Source: Pseudomonas tremae
Lineage (GTDB): Bacteria > Pseudomonadota > Gammaproteobacteria > Pseudomonadales > Pseudomonadaceae
Direction of reading: 5' to 3'
Length of the DNA: 64,000 nt
NCBI RefSeq assembly: GCF_001401155.1
Contig: NZ_LJRO01000467.1
Location: 20,969 to 84,968, forward strand
Translations under genes and position numbers: made by a program
Shown: positions 33,801 to 42,572 of the stretch, one piece after another
Numbering within the stretch: position 1 is the stretch's first letter
Layout of the letters: every line of letters begins with the position of its first letter
The notes under the pieces: model-generated
The model's database searches: none
What the model was told of the DNA's origin: nothing
What the model saw: the letters and a program-made list of their open reading frames with translations, nothing else

Positions 33801-34391
33801 ATGAAAATCACCCCGATAGTTGCCCATTTGCAGGCGACCTGCCCGAGCTTTGCCGCTCGGGTCAGCGCTGGCATCGACTGGGCTGCGGTTGCTCTTGGCG
33901 ACCAGCTTGCGCATCCCTCGGCTTATGTCATCGCCAGCGGCGATTCGGCCACGGCCAATGATCTGCAAAACGTCATCCGGCAGAGCATCACCGACCAGAT
34001 CGACATCGTTGTGGTGCTTGAAGGCGATGACAAGCGCGGGCAGCAAGCCAACGATCAGTTGCATGCAATTCGCGCCGAATTGTGGCGCTCGCTGGTGGGC
34101 TGGAACGCTGATCGCGATTACGACGCGATGCAATACACAGGCGGTGCGCTGGTGCAGATAAGCGGTGCGCGCGTGACCTATCGCTTCGGGTTTGCCGCGC
34201 AGTTTCAGCTTGGCCGCAGCGCTGCAGATCAGCCCGCCGAAACCTGGCATGAAGCCTGGCTGGACGGTTTGCCCGGTTTCACTGGCGCCACTATCGAGAT
34301 GGACTGCATCGACCCTGCAGATCCGAATCTGAAATCCCCCGGCCCTGATGGCCGTATCGAAGCGAAGTTTACAGGAGAGGTAACACCATGA
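33801..34391 (+). CDS. Mu gp37-like tail protein (DUF1834)
   Basis: A 196-residue protein of the Mu Gp37 family (in Mu about 194 residues), recognised by its place before gp38 and the sheath and by the segment HAIRAELWRSLVGWNADRDYDAMQYTGGALVQI near its middle, typical of tail terminator/neck proteins. It likely caps the sheath-tube end of the tailocin. It overlaps the next gene by ATGA. Confidence 0.85.
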   Translation: MKITPIVAHLQATCPSFAARVSAGIDWAAVALGDQLAHPSAYVIASGDSATANDLQNVIRQSITDQIDIVVVLEGDDKRGQQANDQLHAIRAELWRSLVGWNADRDYDAMQYTGGALVQISGARVTYRFGFAAQFQLGRSAADQPAETWHEAWLDGLPGFTGATIEMDCIDPADPNLKSPGPDGRIEAKFTGEVTP

Positions 34392-34576
34392 CTCAACGCA
34401 TCACTGTAATACCGGCCGAGGGCCGCGCTGTGCCGGATCCGGAAGCGGGCGATCTGCTGCCCGTGGAAGGTCGGCAGGTCACCTTCAACGCCTGGTGGCA
34501 GCGTCGTCAGAACGACGGAGATATCACCGTTCAAACCGAGCAATCCCCCATCACTCATCAAGCCTTCACGGCCTAA
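34388..34576 (+). CDS. Mu gp38-like small protein (DUF2635)
   Basis: A 62-residue protein with the DUF2635 form ITVIPAEGRAVPDPEAGDLLPVEGRQV. It always sits between gp37 and the sheath in Mu-like tails. Function unknown. Start codon overlaps the upstream stop (ATGA) with AGAGG ahead. Confidence 0.82.
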   Translation: MTQRITVIPAEGRAVPDPEAGDLLPVEGRQVTFNAWWQRRQNDGDITVQTEQSPITHQAFTA

Positions 34577-34594
34577 CCAAGAGGAAGCCAAACA

Positions 34595-36091
34595 ATGGCT
34601 ATCAGCTTTAACAACATTCCATCCGATGTCCGCGTGCCGCTGTTTTATGCGGAAATGGACAACTCTGCCGCCAACAGCGCGTCGGCCAGCATGCGCCGTC
34701 TGATTGTTGCCCAGGTCAATGACGATGTCTCCGGGCCTGAGCTCGGCTCGCTGGTGCTGGTGCCCAGCGTTGCACTGGCGAAAAACATCGGCGGTCAAGG
34801 CTCCATGCTGGCCGCCATGTACGAAACCTGGCGCAAGGCCGACCCCACCGGGGAAGTCTGGTGCCTGCCGCTGCTCAATACCGAAGGCGTCAAAGCTTCT
34901 GCAACCGTTACGCTCACGGGCGCAGCGACCGAACCTGGCCTGTTGAATCTGTATGTCGGCGGTGTGCGGGTGCAGGCGACTGTCGTCAATGGCGCGACCG
35001 CTGCGCAAGCCGCGACGGCGCTGTCGGTGAAGATCAATGCCACCCCTGACCTGCCGGTAATGGCCGCAGTCGATGCGGGTGTACTGACCCTTTCCTGCAA
35101 ATGGAGCGGGGCAAGCGGCAACGACATTCATCTGGAACTCAACCGCCTGGGTAAAACCAATGGCGAAGTCATTCCAGCAGGCTTGACTGCCGCAGTGATT
35201 GCCATGACCGGTGGCGTGGGTACGCCCGATCAACTCAAGGCGCTGGCTGCGCTGGGCGACGAGCCCTTCGAGTTTTTGTGCATGCCGTGGACCGACACCA
35301 GCACGCTGGATGCCTGGAAAGCAGCAATGGACGACAGCACCGGTCGCTGGAGCTGGTCGCGTCAACTGTATGGCCATGTGTACAGCGCCAAGCGCGGTAC
35401 GGTCGGCACGCTGGTCGCGGCAGGCCAACTGCGCAACGATCAGCACATCACCATTCAAGGCGTGGAAACCGGCGTTCCGCAACCGGTCTGGCTGCAGGCT
35501 GCTGCTTTGGCTGCGCGCACCGCAGTGTTCATTTCTGCCGATGCCAGCCGTCCGACTCAGAGCGGCACCATGCCCGGCCTGGACCCGGCGCCCGCCAGTC
35601 AGCGCTTCACCCTGACCGAGCGTGAATCGCTGCTGCGTTATGGCATCGCCACGGCTTACTACGAAGGTGGTTACGTACGTATTCAGCGCTCGATCACTAC
35701 CTATCAGAAGAACGCTTACGGCCAGGCAGATAATTCGTACCTGGACAGCGAAACCATGCACCAGTCGGCGTTCATCATTCGTCGTCTGCAAGGCATCATC
35801 ACCAGCAAGTACGGTCGCCACAAGCTGGCCAGCGATGGCACGCGCTTCGGCGCCGGTCAGCCGATCATCACGCCGAGCACCATTCGTGGCGAGTTGATTG
35901 CGCAGTACGCGCGTCTTGAAGAAGAAGGCCATGTGGAGAACGCCGAAGTGTTCGCCCAGCACCTGATCGTCGAGCGTGACGGCAATGATCCAAGCCGCGT
36001 GAACGTGATGTTCCCGCCGGATTACATCAACGGCCTGCGCGTGTTCGCGCTGCTCAACCAGTTCCGCTTGCAGTACGACGAAGCGGCATAA
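34595..36091 (+). CDS. Contractile tail sheath protein (Mu gpL-like)
   Basis: A 498-residue Mu L-type sheath (about 495 in Mu). It starts SFNNIPSDVRVPLFYAEMDNS, and the C-terminal PPDYINGLRVFALLNQFRLQYDEAA is the conserved end that forms the sheath interface. Contraction of this sheath drives the tube through the target envelope. AGAGG precedes the ATG. A terminator-like hairpin follows before the tube gene. Confidence 0.95.
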   Translation: MAISFNNIPSDVRVPLFYAEMDNSAANSASASMRRLIVAQVNDDVSGPELGSLVLVPSVALAKNIGGQGSMLAAMYETWRKADPTGEVWCLPLLNTEGVKASATVTLTGAATEPGLLNLYVGGVRVQATVVNGATAAQAATALSVKINATPDLPVMAAVDAGVLTLSCKWSGASGNDIHLELNRLGKTNGEVIPAGLTAAVIAMTGGVGTPDQLKALAALGDEPFEFLCMPWTDTSTLDAWKAAMDDSTGRWSWSRQLYGHVYSAKRGTVGTLVAAGQLRNDQHITIQGVETGVPQPVWLQAAALAARTAVFISADASRPTQSGTMPGLDPAPASQRFTLTERESLLRYGIATAYYEGGYVRIQRSITTYQKNAYGQADNSYLDSETMHQSAFIIRRLQGIITSKYGRHKLASDGTRFGAGQPIITPSTIRGELIAQYARLEEEGHVENAEVFAQHLIVERDGNDPSRVNVMFPPDYINGLRVFALLNQFRLQYDEAA

Positions 36092-36112
36092 GCCTTACCA
36101 ACCCTTTTCAAG

Positions 36113-36133
36113 CCCGCCTCGTGCGGGTTTTTT
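36113..36133 (+). terminator. Intra-operon terminator between sheath and tube genes
   Basis: CCCGC, 5-base loop, GCGGG and six Ts. The stem is short but the T-run is complete. It would lower tube and downstream expression unless transcription is antiterminated. Confidence 0.65.
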
Positions 36134-36152
36134 CATTCTGGAGATAAACAAC

Positions 36153-36500
36153 ATGGGTCAGAAAGTTGCGGGTACCTGCTACATCAAAGTGGATGGCACC
36201 CAATTGACCATCATTGGCGGCGGCGAAGCCCCTCTGATGAACATCAAGCGCGAAACCGTATTGCCGGGTTACTACAAGGAAGTCGACAAGACTGCCTGGT
36301 TGAAATTTCAGGCGCTGCACACCGCAGATCTGCCGCTCAAGCTGCTTACTACCGGTGTGGACATGACCATCACCTGTGAATTCAGCAACGGCAAGACCTA
36401 CGTTCTGTCCGGCGCCTACCTGGTTGAAGAACCGTCCAGCAAGGCGGATGACGGTGCCATCGATCTTAAATTCGAAGGCAGTCAGGGGAGCTGGCAATGA
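36153..36500 (+). CDS. Tail tube protein (Mu gpM-like)
   Basis: The inner tube subunit, 115 residues against about 118 for Mu M. It has the family start MGQKVAGTCYIKVDG and the FSNGKTYVLSGAYLV strand pair. GGAG lies nine bases before the ATG. Ends overlapping the next start (ATGA). Confidence 0.93.
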   Translation: MGQKVAGTCYIKVDGTQLTIIGGGEAPLMNIKRETVLPGYYKEVDKTAWLKFQALHTADLPLKLLTTGVDMTITCEFSNGKTYVLSGAYLVEEPSSKADDGAIDLKFEGSQGSWQ

Positions 36501-36793
36501 GTGAAGTCATCGACCTGGTCAGCCCGATCGAAGCACACGGGGAAACCCTTTCGCAGGTGATGTTCCGGCGTCCTACCGCGCAGGAAGCGCGAGCCATCAA
36601 GGCCCTGCCGTACAAGATCGACAAGAACGAAGACGTGTCGCTGGACCTGGACGTGGCGGCGAAGTACATCGCCGTCTGCGCCGGTATTCCGCCCTCGTCG
36701 GTCAATCAGATGGACCTGTGCGACATCAACACGTTGAGCTGGAAAGTCGCGAGTTTTTTCATGGCAGCGGCATCAGCGACCTCGAAAGACTGA
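36497..36793 (+). CDS. Tail assembly chaperone, zero-frame product (Mu gp41-like)
   Basis: A 98-residue chaperone for the tape measure protein, the counterpart of lambda gpG. It starts with ATG overlapping the tube gene stop and ends with TGA at 36793. Codons 86-88 hold the slippery heptamer T-TTT-TTC (36754-36760), from which a fraction of ribosomes should move to the -1 frame and make the longer product. Confidence 0.9.
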   Translation: MSEVIDLVSPIEAHGETLSQVMFRRPTAQEARAIKALPYKIDKNEDVSLDLDVAAKYIAVCAGIPPSSVNQMDLCDINTLSWKVASFFMAAASATSKD

Positions 36794-36924
36794 TCGCCGT
36801 CGTTTACGACCTCGCGTATTTCTGGAAGACCGATCCGGAGCTGATGATGTCCAGGGAGCTGGACGTCATCACTGAATCGATCTTGCAGGCACAGCGCATC
36901 AACCAGATCCTGCAGGGGGAGTGA
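36497..36924 (+). CDS. Tail assembly chaperone, -1 frameshift product (gpGT-type)
   Basis: Predicted 142-residue fusion: 88 residues in the zero frame up to Phe-Phe, then 54 residues in the -1 frame beginning HGSGISDLERLIAVVYDL and ending QAQRINQILQGE. The junction heptamer T-TTT-TTC fits X-XXY-YYZ. The -1 frame is open from well before the site to the tape measure start and its sequence looks like protein (helical, charged). The G/GT pair is the rule in long-tailed phages, including Mu 41. Confidence 0.85.
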
Positions 36925-39083
36925 TGGCAGACACTATCAGAACGCTGATTACCGGCGTCGACCAGCTGTCTCCAACGCTGGCAACTATCCGCACCAACGT
37001 CAAAGGCTTCCAGGAAAGGCTCGGCAACTCGGGTCTTGGGAAAATAAACGTTGGCGAGATGATCAAGGGCAATGCTTTTACCGAGCCCTTGATTGCCGGG
37101 GTAAAGGCAGCGATCGGTTTCGAGACCAGCATGGCAGGCGTGAAACGGTCAGTCAGCTTTGATACACCGCAACAGTTTCAGCAGATGGGGTCCGACATTC
37201 TGGACCTCAGTGAACGGCTGCCCGAAAGTGCCAACGGTATCGCGGCGATTGTTGCCGCCGGTGCCAAGGCCAATGTACCGCGTCAAGAACTGACCGGGTT
37301 TGCCAGCGATGCTGTGAAAATGGGTATCGCATTCGATCAGACGGCCGCTGAATCTGGCGACATGATGGCCTCATGGCGATCTTCGTTCCAGATGACTCAA
37401 CCGCAAGTCGCGGCGCTGTCCGAGAAGATCAACGTGCTCGGCGGCAACAACCTGGAAAAGAAAATCGCCACCATGGTCACCGCAATGGGCCCGCTCGGGC
37501 CCGTTGCGGGGCTTGCCTCCGGGCAACTGGCGGCGATGGGCGCCACCCTGGCCAGTGTCGATGTGCCGGCCGATGTTGCGGCCAGCGGCATGACGCGATT
37601 CATGCAGTCGTTGACCGAAGGCGGCGCGGCTAAGGCCGGCGCGTTCGAAGCGCTGCAACTCGACGTCAATCAACTGACCAAAGGCATGCAGAGTGACCCG
37701 TCCGGGACTATTGAAAAGGTCCTGACGGCGGTTTCCAGTGTTGATCCCGGCAAACAGTCGGATGTCATCACGCAGCTGTTCGGTGCGCAATCACTGGGCG
37801 CGATCACGCCGCTGCTGGCCAACCTCGACGTGCTCAGGTCCAACCTGGCCGAGGTCGGCGAGGGCGTGCAGAGCAGTGGGACCATCGAGAAGGAATTCGC
37901 CGACAACTCCCAAACCACGGCCTCGGCCATCAAAGAGATGACCAACCGTGTCGATCATCTGGGCATCAACATTGGCAGCATGTTCCTGCCTGCGATGAAC
38001 GAAGCAATGGCCGTGATCGGGCCGATGATTTCTCAGGTCGCTGCACTGGCGGCCGAGCACCCTGGCGTGATCAAGGGTGTGGTGGGCGCCGCAGTTGCGT
38101 TCGGCATTCTGCAAGTCGCGGTTCTTGCTGCAACGACGGCTGCCCGGTTGCTGAACGCGGTAATGGGCATGTCACCGTTGGGCCTGATCGTACTCGGCCT
38201 TGCACTGGCGGCAGGTCTGCTGATCGCTAACTGGTCGACCGTTGCCCCTTATTTTGAAGCGGTCTGGGAAGCGATTCGCGGGCCGGCCATGGCGCTGTGG
38301 GACGTACTGAAGGCGGTATTTGCCTGGACGCCGCTCGGCATGATCGCTGACAACTGGCAGCCGTTATCCGAATTCTTTGCCGCGCTGTGGGGCGTGATCA
38401 CGGCCTTGGCCACGCCGTTTTTCGACTTCCTGCAGACGCTGTTCGCCTTGTCGCCGCTGGGCATGGTCGTGACCAACTGGCAGCCACTCTCGGAGTACTT
38501 TGCCGGGTTGTGGGAAACCATCAAGTCCGTGGCGCAGCCCTTTACCGAGGTGTTGGCGACGCTGTTCAGTTTCTCGCCGCTGGGCATGGTCATCGAGAAG
38601 TGGCAGCCGATCAAAACCTGGTTTGCGGGTTTATGGGCGGACATCAAGCCCTTCATCGAACCGATCACGAGCTGGTTTGGCGGCGACGGTAATAAATCCT
38701 TACTGCAAAGGGCGACGGAAAAGGTCAATCAGTTCGCTGAAGAGCAACGGCTGAGCAACGCTGGACCGGGCGGCGGAACCGGAGCGTTTCTAGCGGCGAA
38801 TGCGGTCGAGACCAGTCGCCTGAATCAGCAGCAGCTCAATCAGGCCACTGGCGTGCCGCCGACCAGTCAATTGCTCAGTGTGCCGAACGTTCCAGCCCCC
38901 GGCAGCCTGTTGCTGCAACAGGGCGCTGCGGGGAGCGGTTCGCGACTTGAAGGCGAGCTCAACATTCGTTTTGAAAACGCGCCGCCGGGCATGCGTCCTG
39001 GGCTTGTACAGACCAATCAGCCGGGTTTGACGATTTCGCCAAACGTCGGTTATCGAACCCTCGGCGCAGGAGCCGGATCATGA
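36924..39083 (+). CDS. Tail tape measure protein
   Basis: A 719-residue tape measure; length sets the tail length. The N-terminal two-fifths is helical (TMP repeat region, GVKRSVSFDTPQQF...), with hydrophobic membrane-active stretches at about 385-440. Three repeats of exactly 41 residues with the core SPLGM..NWQPLSE.FA.LW start at about 469, 510 and 551. The ATG at 36924 overlaps the frameshift product stop (TGATG) behind CAGGGGGAG. Confidence 0.92.
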   Translation: MADTIRTLITGVDQLSPTLATIRTNVKGFQERLGNSGLGKINVGEMIKGNAFTEPLIAGVKAAIGFETSMAGVKRSVSFDTPQQFQQMGSDILDLSERLPESANGIAAIVAAGAKANVPRQELTGFASDAVKMGIAFDQTAAESGDMMASWRSSFQMTQPQVAALSEKINVLGGNNLEKKIATMVTAMGPLGPVAGLASGQLAAMGATLASVDVPADVAASGMTRFMQSLTEGGAAKAGAFEALQLDVNQLTKGMQSDPSGTIEKVLTAVSSVDPGKQSDVITQLFGAQSLGAITPLLANLDVLRSNLAEVGEGVQSSGTIEKEFADNSQTTASAIKEMTNRVDHLGINIGSMFLPAMNEAMAVIGPMISQVAALAAEHPGVIKGVVGAAVAFGILQVAVLAATTAARLLNAVMGMSPLGLIVLGLALAAGLLIANWSTVAPYFEAVWEAIRGPAMALWDVLKAVFAWTPLGMIADNWQPLSEFFAALWGVITALATPFFDFLQTLFALSPLGMVVTNWQPLSEYFAGLWETIKSVAQPFTEVLATLFSFSPLGMVIEKWQPIKTWFAGLWADIKPFIEPITSWFGGDGNKSLLQRATEKVNQFAEEQRLSNAGPGGGTGAFLAANAVETSRLNQQQLNQATGVPPTSQLLSVPNVPAPGSLLLQQGAAGSGSRLEGELNIRFENAPPGMRPGLVQTNQPGLTISPNVGYRTLGAGAGS

Positions 39084-40537
39084 GTACATGGCGTGACAGC
39101 CTGCTGCCAGCGTCTTTCCGTGGCGTCGGTTTTTTCATTGAAAAAGCCGTCGTCCCGGTGGGTCGCAAGGGGCAGTTGCATGAATTTCCACAGCGCGACG
39201 AACCGTACTTCGAGTCGTTGGGCAAGCAGTCGCAGATTCACACGCTGACGGCTTTCATTGTCGGTCGCGACTGTTTCGAACAACGCGACAGATTGCTTCA
39301 GGCGCTGGAGCAGGAGGAGGCTGGCGAGCTGGTGCATCCGTGGCTGGGGCGCCTACAGGTGCAGGTCGGGGAGTGCAGCGTCACGCACAATCTGAACGAA
39401 GGCGGGCTTGTCCGCCTGGATCTGAAGTTCTATCCCGCCAACCCGCTCAAGTTTCCTGTGTCGACGCTCAACACTCGGCGCCAGTTGCTGGGCGCGTCCG
39501 AGAGCCTGCTGGACTCGGCACTCAGGCGCTACCGCATGGTGATGGCCACCGTGGATGCCGTGCGCATCAATGTTCAGGCGCTGCGCAGTGCGCTGTCTGG
39601 GGTATTCGCAACCATTCAGCGGCAGTTTGCGCCGTTCATGACGATCTATTCGGATGTTACCGCGCTGGTGCATTCACTGGTCAATGCGCCGCTGACCATC
39701 AGCACGCTGTTCTCCACGTTCTTCGCCAGTTTCGACGGCGACAGTCGTCGTTCCCGAAGGGCGAACGGCACCAGCAGTATCGGTGGCGCCAGCACCGGCA
39801 CAGGTTCTGGTAGTTCAATTGGCAGCTCCGTTGGCAGTTCAGCCGGAGGTGCCTCTGGCGGTTCGGCGGGAAGCAGCTCCGGCGGCGGCTCCATGAACGG
39901 CAGCAGCGGCACGGCTATCGGTCAGACCGCCAGGTCCGCCATGAATGGCGGGGCATCCTCGGTTGAAACGGTGCAGTACCGGTCGGTGATTTCCGAGGCC
40001 ACACAACAGGCGGAGGCGGTGTCCGCTATCAATCTGGTCAACCAGGGCAGCGGTCTCGACACTGGGGCGACTGCTCAAGCTACCGCCAACCTGGTTCAGG
40101 ATGCGCTGTTGGTCAAGGTCGCCAGAATCGTCGCCAGCATGCCGGTTGCGACAGCGGTTGCGCCACTTACGGTGGTGCCTTCGCTGGATCAGCAGGTCAC
40201 GCAACCGCTGCAACGCGTGGATGTGCCGGTTGCCGATGATGTGATCGAGCTGCGCGACACGCTCAGTTCGGCGATCTGGGACGCGTCGCTGAAGGCCGAC
40301 CCCGAACATTACCTGGCACTGAACACATTACGTCAGGCACTGGTCAGGCACCTCAATGCGGTGGCGGCGTCTGGCGTGCGTCTGGTGGACATGAAGGTGT
40401 CCGAACCGCTGCCTGCGCTGGTGCTGGCCTATCGGCGATTCGGTGATGCCAGCCGGGCGCTGGAGTTAGTGCAGCGCAACCGGCTGGCCCACCCGGGTTT
40501 CGTGCCTCCCGGCACGCTGAAGATCGCTCAGGAGTAA
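39080..40537 (+). CDS. Mu gpN-like DNA circularisation/baseplate hub protein
   Basis: A 485-residue protein. The N-terminal domain (WRDSLLPASFRGVGFFIEKA...LHEFPQRDEPYFESLGKQ) is the DNA_circ_N family of Mu gpN, which in tails is a baseplate/hub component. A Gly/Ser linker of about 70 residues (224-293) separates it from a helical C-terminal domain; this insertion is unusual. ATG overlaps the tape measure stop. Confidence 0.88.
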   Translation: MSTWRDSLLPASFRGVGFFIEKAVVPVGRKGQLHEFPQRDEPYFESLGKQSQIHTLTAFIVGRDCFEQRDRLLQALEQEEAGELVHPWLGRLQVQVGECSVTHNLNEGGLVRLDLKFYPANPLKFPVSTLNTRRQLLGASESLLDSALRRYRMVMATVDAVRINVQALRSALSGVFATIQRQFAPFMTIYSDVTALVHSLVNAPLTISTLFSTFFASFDGDSRRSRRANGTSSIGGASTGTGSGSSIGSSVGSSAGGASGGSAGSSSGGGSMNGSSGTAIGQTARSAMNGGASSVETVQYRSVISEATQQAEAVSAINLVNQGSGLDTGATAQATANLVQDALLVKVARIVASMPVATAVAPLTVVPSLDQQVTQPLQRVDVPVADDVIELRDTLSSAIWDASLKADPEHYLALNTLRQALVRHLNAVAASGVRLVDMKVSEPLPALVLAYRRFGDASRALELVQRNRLAHPGFVPPGTLKIAQE

Positions 40538-40540
40538 CCC

Positions 40541-41668
40541 ATGATCGACCCTAACGTTGTCACCCTGACGGTTGACCAGCACGACTACGCCGGTTGGAAA
40601 TCGGTGGAAATCTCTGCCGGGATCGAGCGTCAGGCACGCAGCTTTGACGTGAGCATTACCTGGCAGTGGCCGGGCACTGAAATATCGCATCCGATCACGC
40701 CCGGCGCAGCCTGCGAAGTGCGTATCGGCGGCGAGCTGATTCTGACCGGCTGGGTGTTTGCCGCGCCGATTACCTATGACGGCAAGCAAGTCACGCTAAC
40801 GATTTCCGGACGCTCGAAAACGGCTGACCTGATTGACTGCTCTGCCATCAACAAGCCCGGCCAGTGGACGGGCGTGGGTGTGCTGACCATTGTTCAGGCG
40901 CTGGCTGCGCCTTACGAATTGAAGGTGATCAGCGAAATACCGGAAACCTCGAAGCTGGCCAAACACAACATCGAGCCGGGTGAAAGCGTGTTCAAGTCCA
41001 TCGACCGGCTGTTGACCCTGTTCCGGATTTTCTCCACCGATGACGAATACGGCAATGTGGTATTGGCCAGGCCGGGGAGTCGGGGGCAGAGCGCAGACGC
41101 GCTTGAGCTAGGCAAGAATGTGCTGAGCGCGAAGATCGCGCGGGATTTTTCCGGGATTTTTTCCGAGTACCGGGTTATTGGCCAACAAACGGGTAACGAC
41201 AAGACGTTCGGCAAAGAGGCTTCAGAGGTTTCGGCCGAAGTCACCGATACGCGGCATGACGATCCCGGCCGCAAAAAGCGTCTTCGCGTGTTGATCGTTC
41301 ATGAGGACGCGCCGATCACCCCCACGCTCGCCCTGAGCCGCGCCAATTGGGAGCGGGGTCAACGGGCAGGCAAAGCGCTGCTCACCACCTATAAGGTCCA
41401 GGGCTGGCGACAGTCAAACGGCGCACTGTGGCGACACAACACCATGGTGCGCGTGGTGGATCCGGTTATCGGCTTTGCGGGCAGAAACATGCTGATTTCA
41501 GCCGTGACCTACTCGCTGACTGATCAAGGCACGATCACCACGCTAGTGGTCGGTCCGCCTGAAGGTTTCCAGAGCGAGCCCGGCGACCCCAACAAGCGCA
41601 GCAAGGTACAAGTCAATCAGGACGCGTACTCCTGGCTGCTGCCCATCGACGAGGAAACAACTGCATGA
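40541..41668 (+). CDS. Baseplate hub protein (Mu gpP / gp44-like)
   Basis: A 375-residue member of the Mu P (gp27-like) family of baseplate hub proteins, about the size of Mu P (379). It has the opening VTLTVDQHDYAGWKSVEISAGIERQARSF and the WPGTEISHPITPGAACEVRIGGE strand region. It forms the ring on which the spike sits. Overlaps the next gene by ATGA. Confidence 0.92.
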   Translation: MIDPNVVTLTVDQHDYAGWKSVEISAGIERQARSFDVSITWQWPGTEISHPITPGAACEVRIGGELILTGWVFAAPITYDGKQVTLTISGRSKTADLIDCSAINKPGQWTGVGVLTIVQALAAPYELKVISEIPETSKLAKHNIEPGESVFKSIDRLLTLFRIFSTDDEYGNVVLARPGSRGQSADALELGKNVLSAKIARDFSGIFSEYRVIGQQTGNDKTFGKEASEVSAEVTDTRHDDPGRKKRLRVLIVHEDAPITPTLALSRANWERGQRAGKALLTTYKVQGWRQSNGALWRHNTMVRVVDPVIGFAGRNMLISAVTYSLTDQGTITTLVVGPPEGFQSEPGDPNKRSKVQVNQDAYSWLLPIDEETTA

Positions 41669-42177
41669 GCTTACTCAATCGCATGCTGGTGCGCGGCACG
41701 GTCGTGCTCGCCAGGGCCAGCAGCAAGATGCAGGCGCTGCAAATGCGCCTTACCGCCGGAGAGGTCAAGGACGACATGGAACATTTCGAACCCTACGGCT
41801 TCACCAGCCACCCGCTGGCCGGCGCTGAAGGTATCGCCGCGTTTATTGGCGGCGATCGTTCTCACGGTCTGCTGCTGGTGGTGGCCGACCGGCGCTATCG
41901 CCTCAAGGGCCTGGAGTCCGGCGAAGTGGCGATCTATACCGACGAGGGCGACAAGATCCACCTCAAGCGCGGCAAGGTCATCGACATCGAAACCGGCACC
42001 CTGAACATCAAGGCGTCAAAGGCAGTAAACGTCGACACACCGCAGATCAACCAGACCGGAAAGATCGTGTCCCAGGGCGACCAGATTGCCGGCGGCATCA
42101 GCCAGATCAGCCATCTGCATGGCAACGTGCAGGCCGGTAACGGTCAGAGCGGGCCGCCTGTTGGAGGTGCCGGATGA
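41665..42177 (+). CDS. Membrane-piercing spike / baseplate assembly protein (Mu gp45-like)
   Basis: A 170-residue gpV/Mu gp45-like spike: an N-terminal OB-like domain (AGEVKDDMEHFEPYGFTSHPLAGAEGIAAF) followed by a beta-helix with short repeats (IDIETGTLNIKASKAVNVDTPQINQTGKIVSQGDQIAGG). The tip has HLHGNVQAGNG, where an HxH motif is expected to coordinate the apical iron ion. Confidence 0.93.
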   Translation: MSLLNRMLVRGTVVLARASSKMQALQMRLTAGEVKDDMEHFEPYGFTSHPLAGAEGIAAFIGGDRSHGLLLVVADRRYRLKGLESGEVAIYTDEGDKIHLKRGKVIDIETGTLNIKASKAVNVDTPQINQTGKIVSQGDQIAGGISQISHLHGNVQAGNGQSGPPVGGAG

Positions 42178-42572
42178 TCATTGAAGGCTCCCTGCAGGCT
42201 TCCTTGCTGCGTTCAGTGGTGATCAGCCTGTTCACCTGGCGGCGCGCTGAAGCGGACGACCCGTATGACGATGCCGAACGCTTCGGTTGGTGGGGCGATA
42301 CCTACCCGGCGCAGGCCAATGACCGTATCGGCTCCAGGCTGTGGTTGCTACGCCGGGTTCGACTTACCGCGCAGACCCGGCGTGATGCCGAGTTCTATGC
42401 GCGCGAAGCGCTTACCTGGCTGATCGACGATGGCCAGGTCAGCAACATCAACATCATTACCGAACAGGTTCAGAGCAATCGCTTGAACCTGGGCGTCGAG
42501 CTGGTCGTTTCGGACGGTCAGGTCGTGCGCTTCAACCCTTCTGAACAGTGGCAGGTGATTTATGCCGTTTGA
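42174..42572 (+). CDS. Baseplate wedge protein (Mu gp46-like)
   Basis: A 132-residue GP46 family protein: FTWRRAEADDPYDDAERFGWWGDTYPAQANDRIGSRLWLLRR is highly typical. It starts with ATGA overlap and its end overlaps the next start by 11 bp. Part of the conserved wedge module gp46-gp47-gp48. Confidence 0.93.
   Translation: MIIEGSLQASLLRSVVISLFTWRRAEADDPYDDAERFGWWGDTYPAQANDRIGSRLWLLRRVRLTAQTRRDAEFYAREALTWLIDDGQVSNINIITEQVQSNRLNLGVELVVSDGQVVRFNPSEQWQVIYAV

Noticed and set aside
34229..35962. Minus-strand open frame of 577 codons opposite the sheath gene
   Set aside because: Antisense shadow of the sheath coding sequence; composition follows from the codon bias of the real gene.
36718..36924. 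Separate 68-codon gene between gp41 and the tape measure gene
   Set aside because: It is better explained as the -1 frameshift extension of the chaperone; its first codons duplicate chaperone sequence in another frame.
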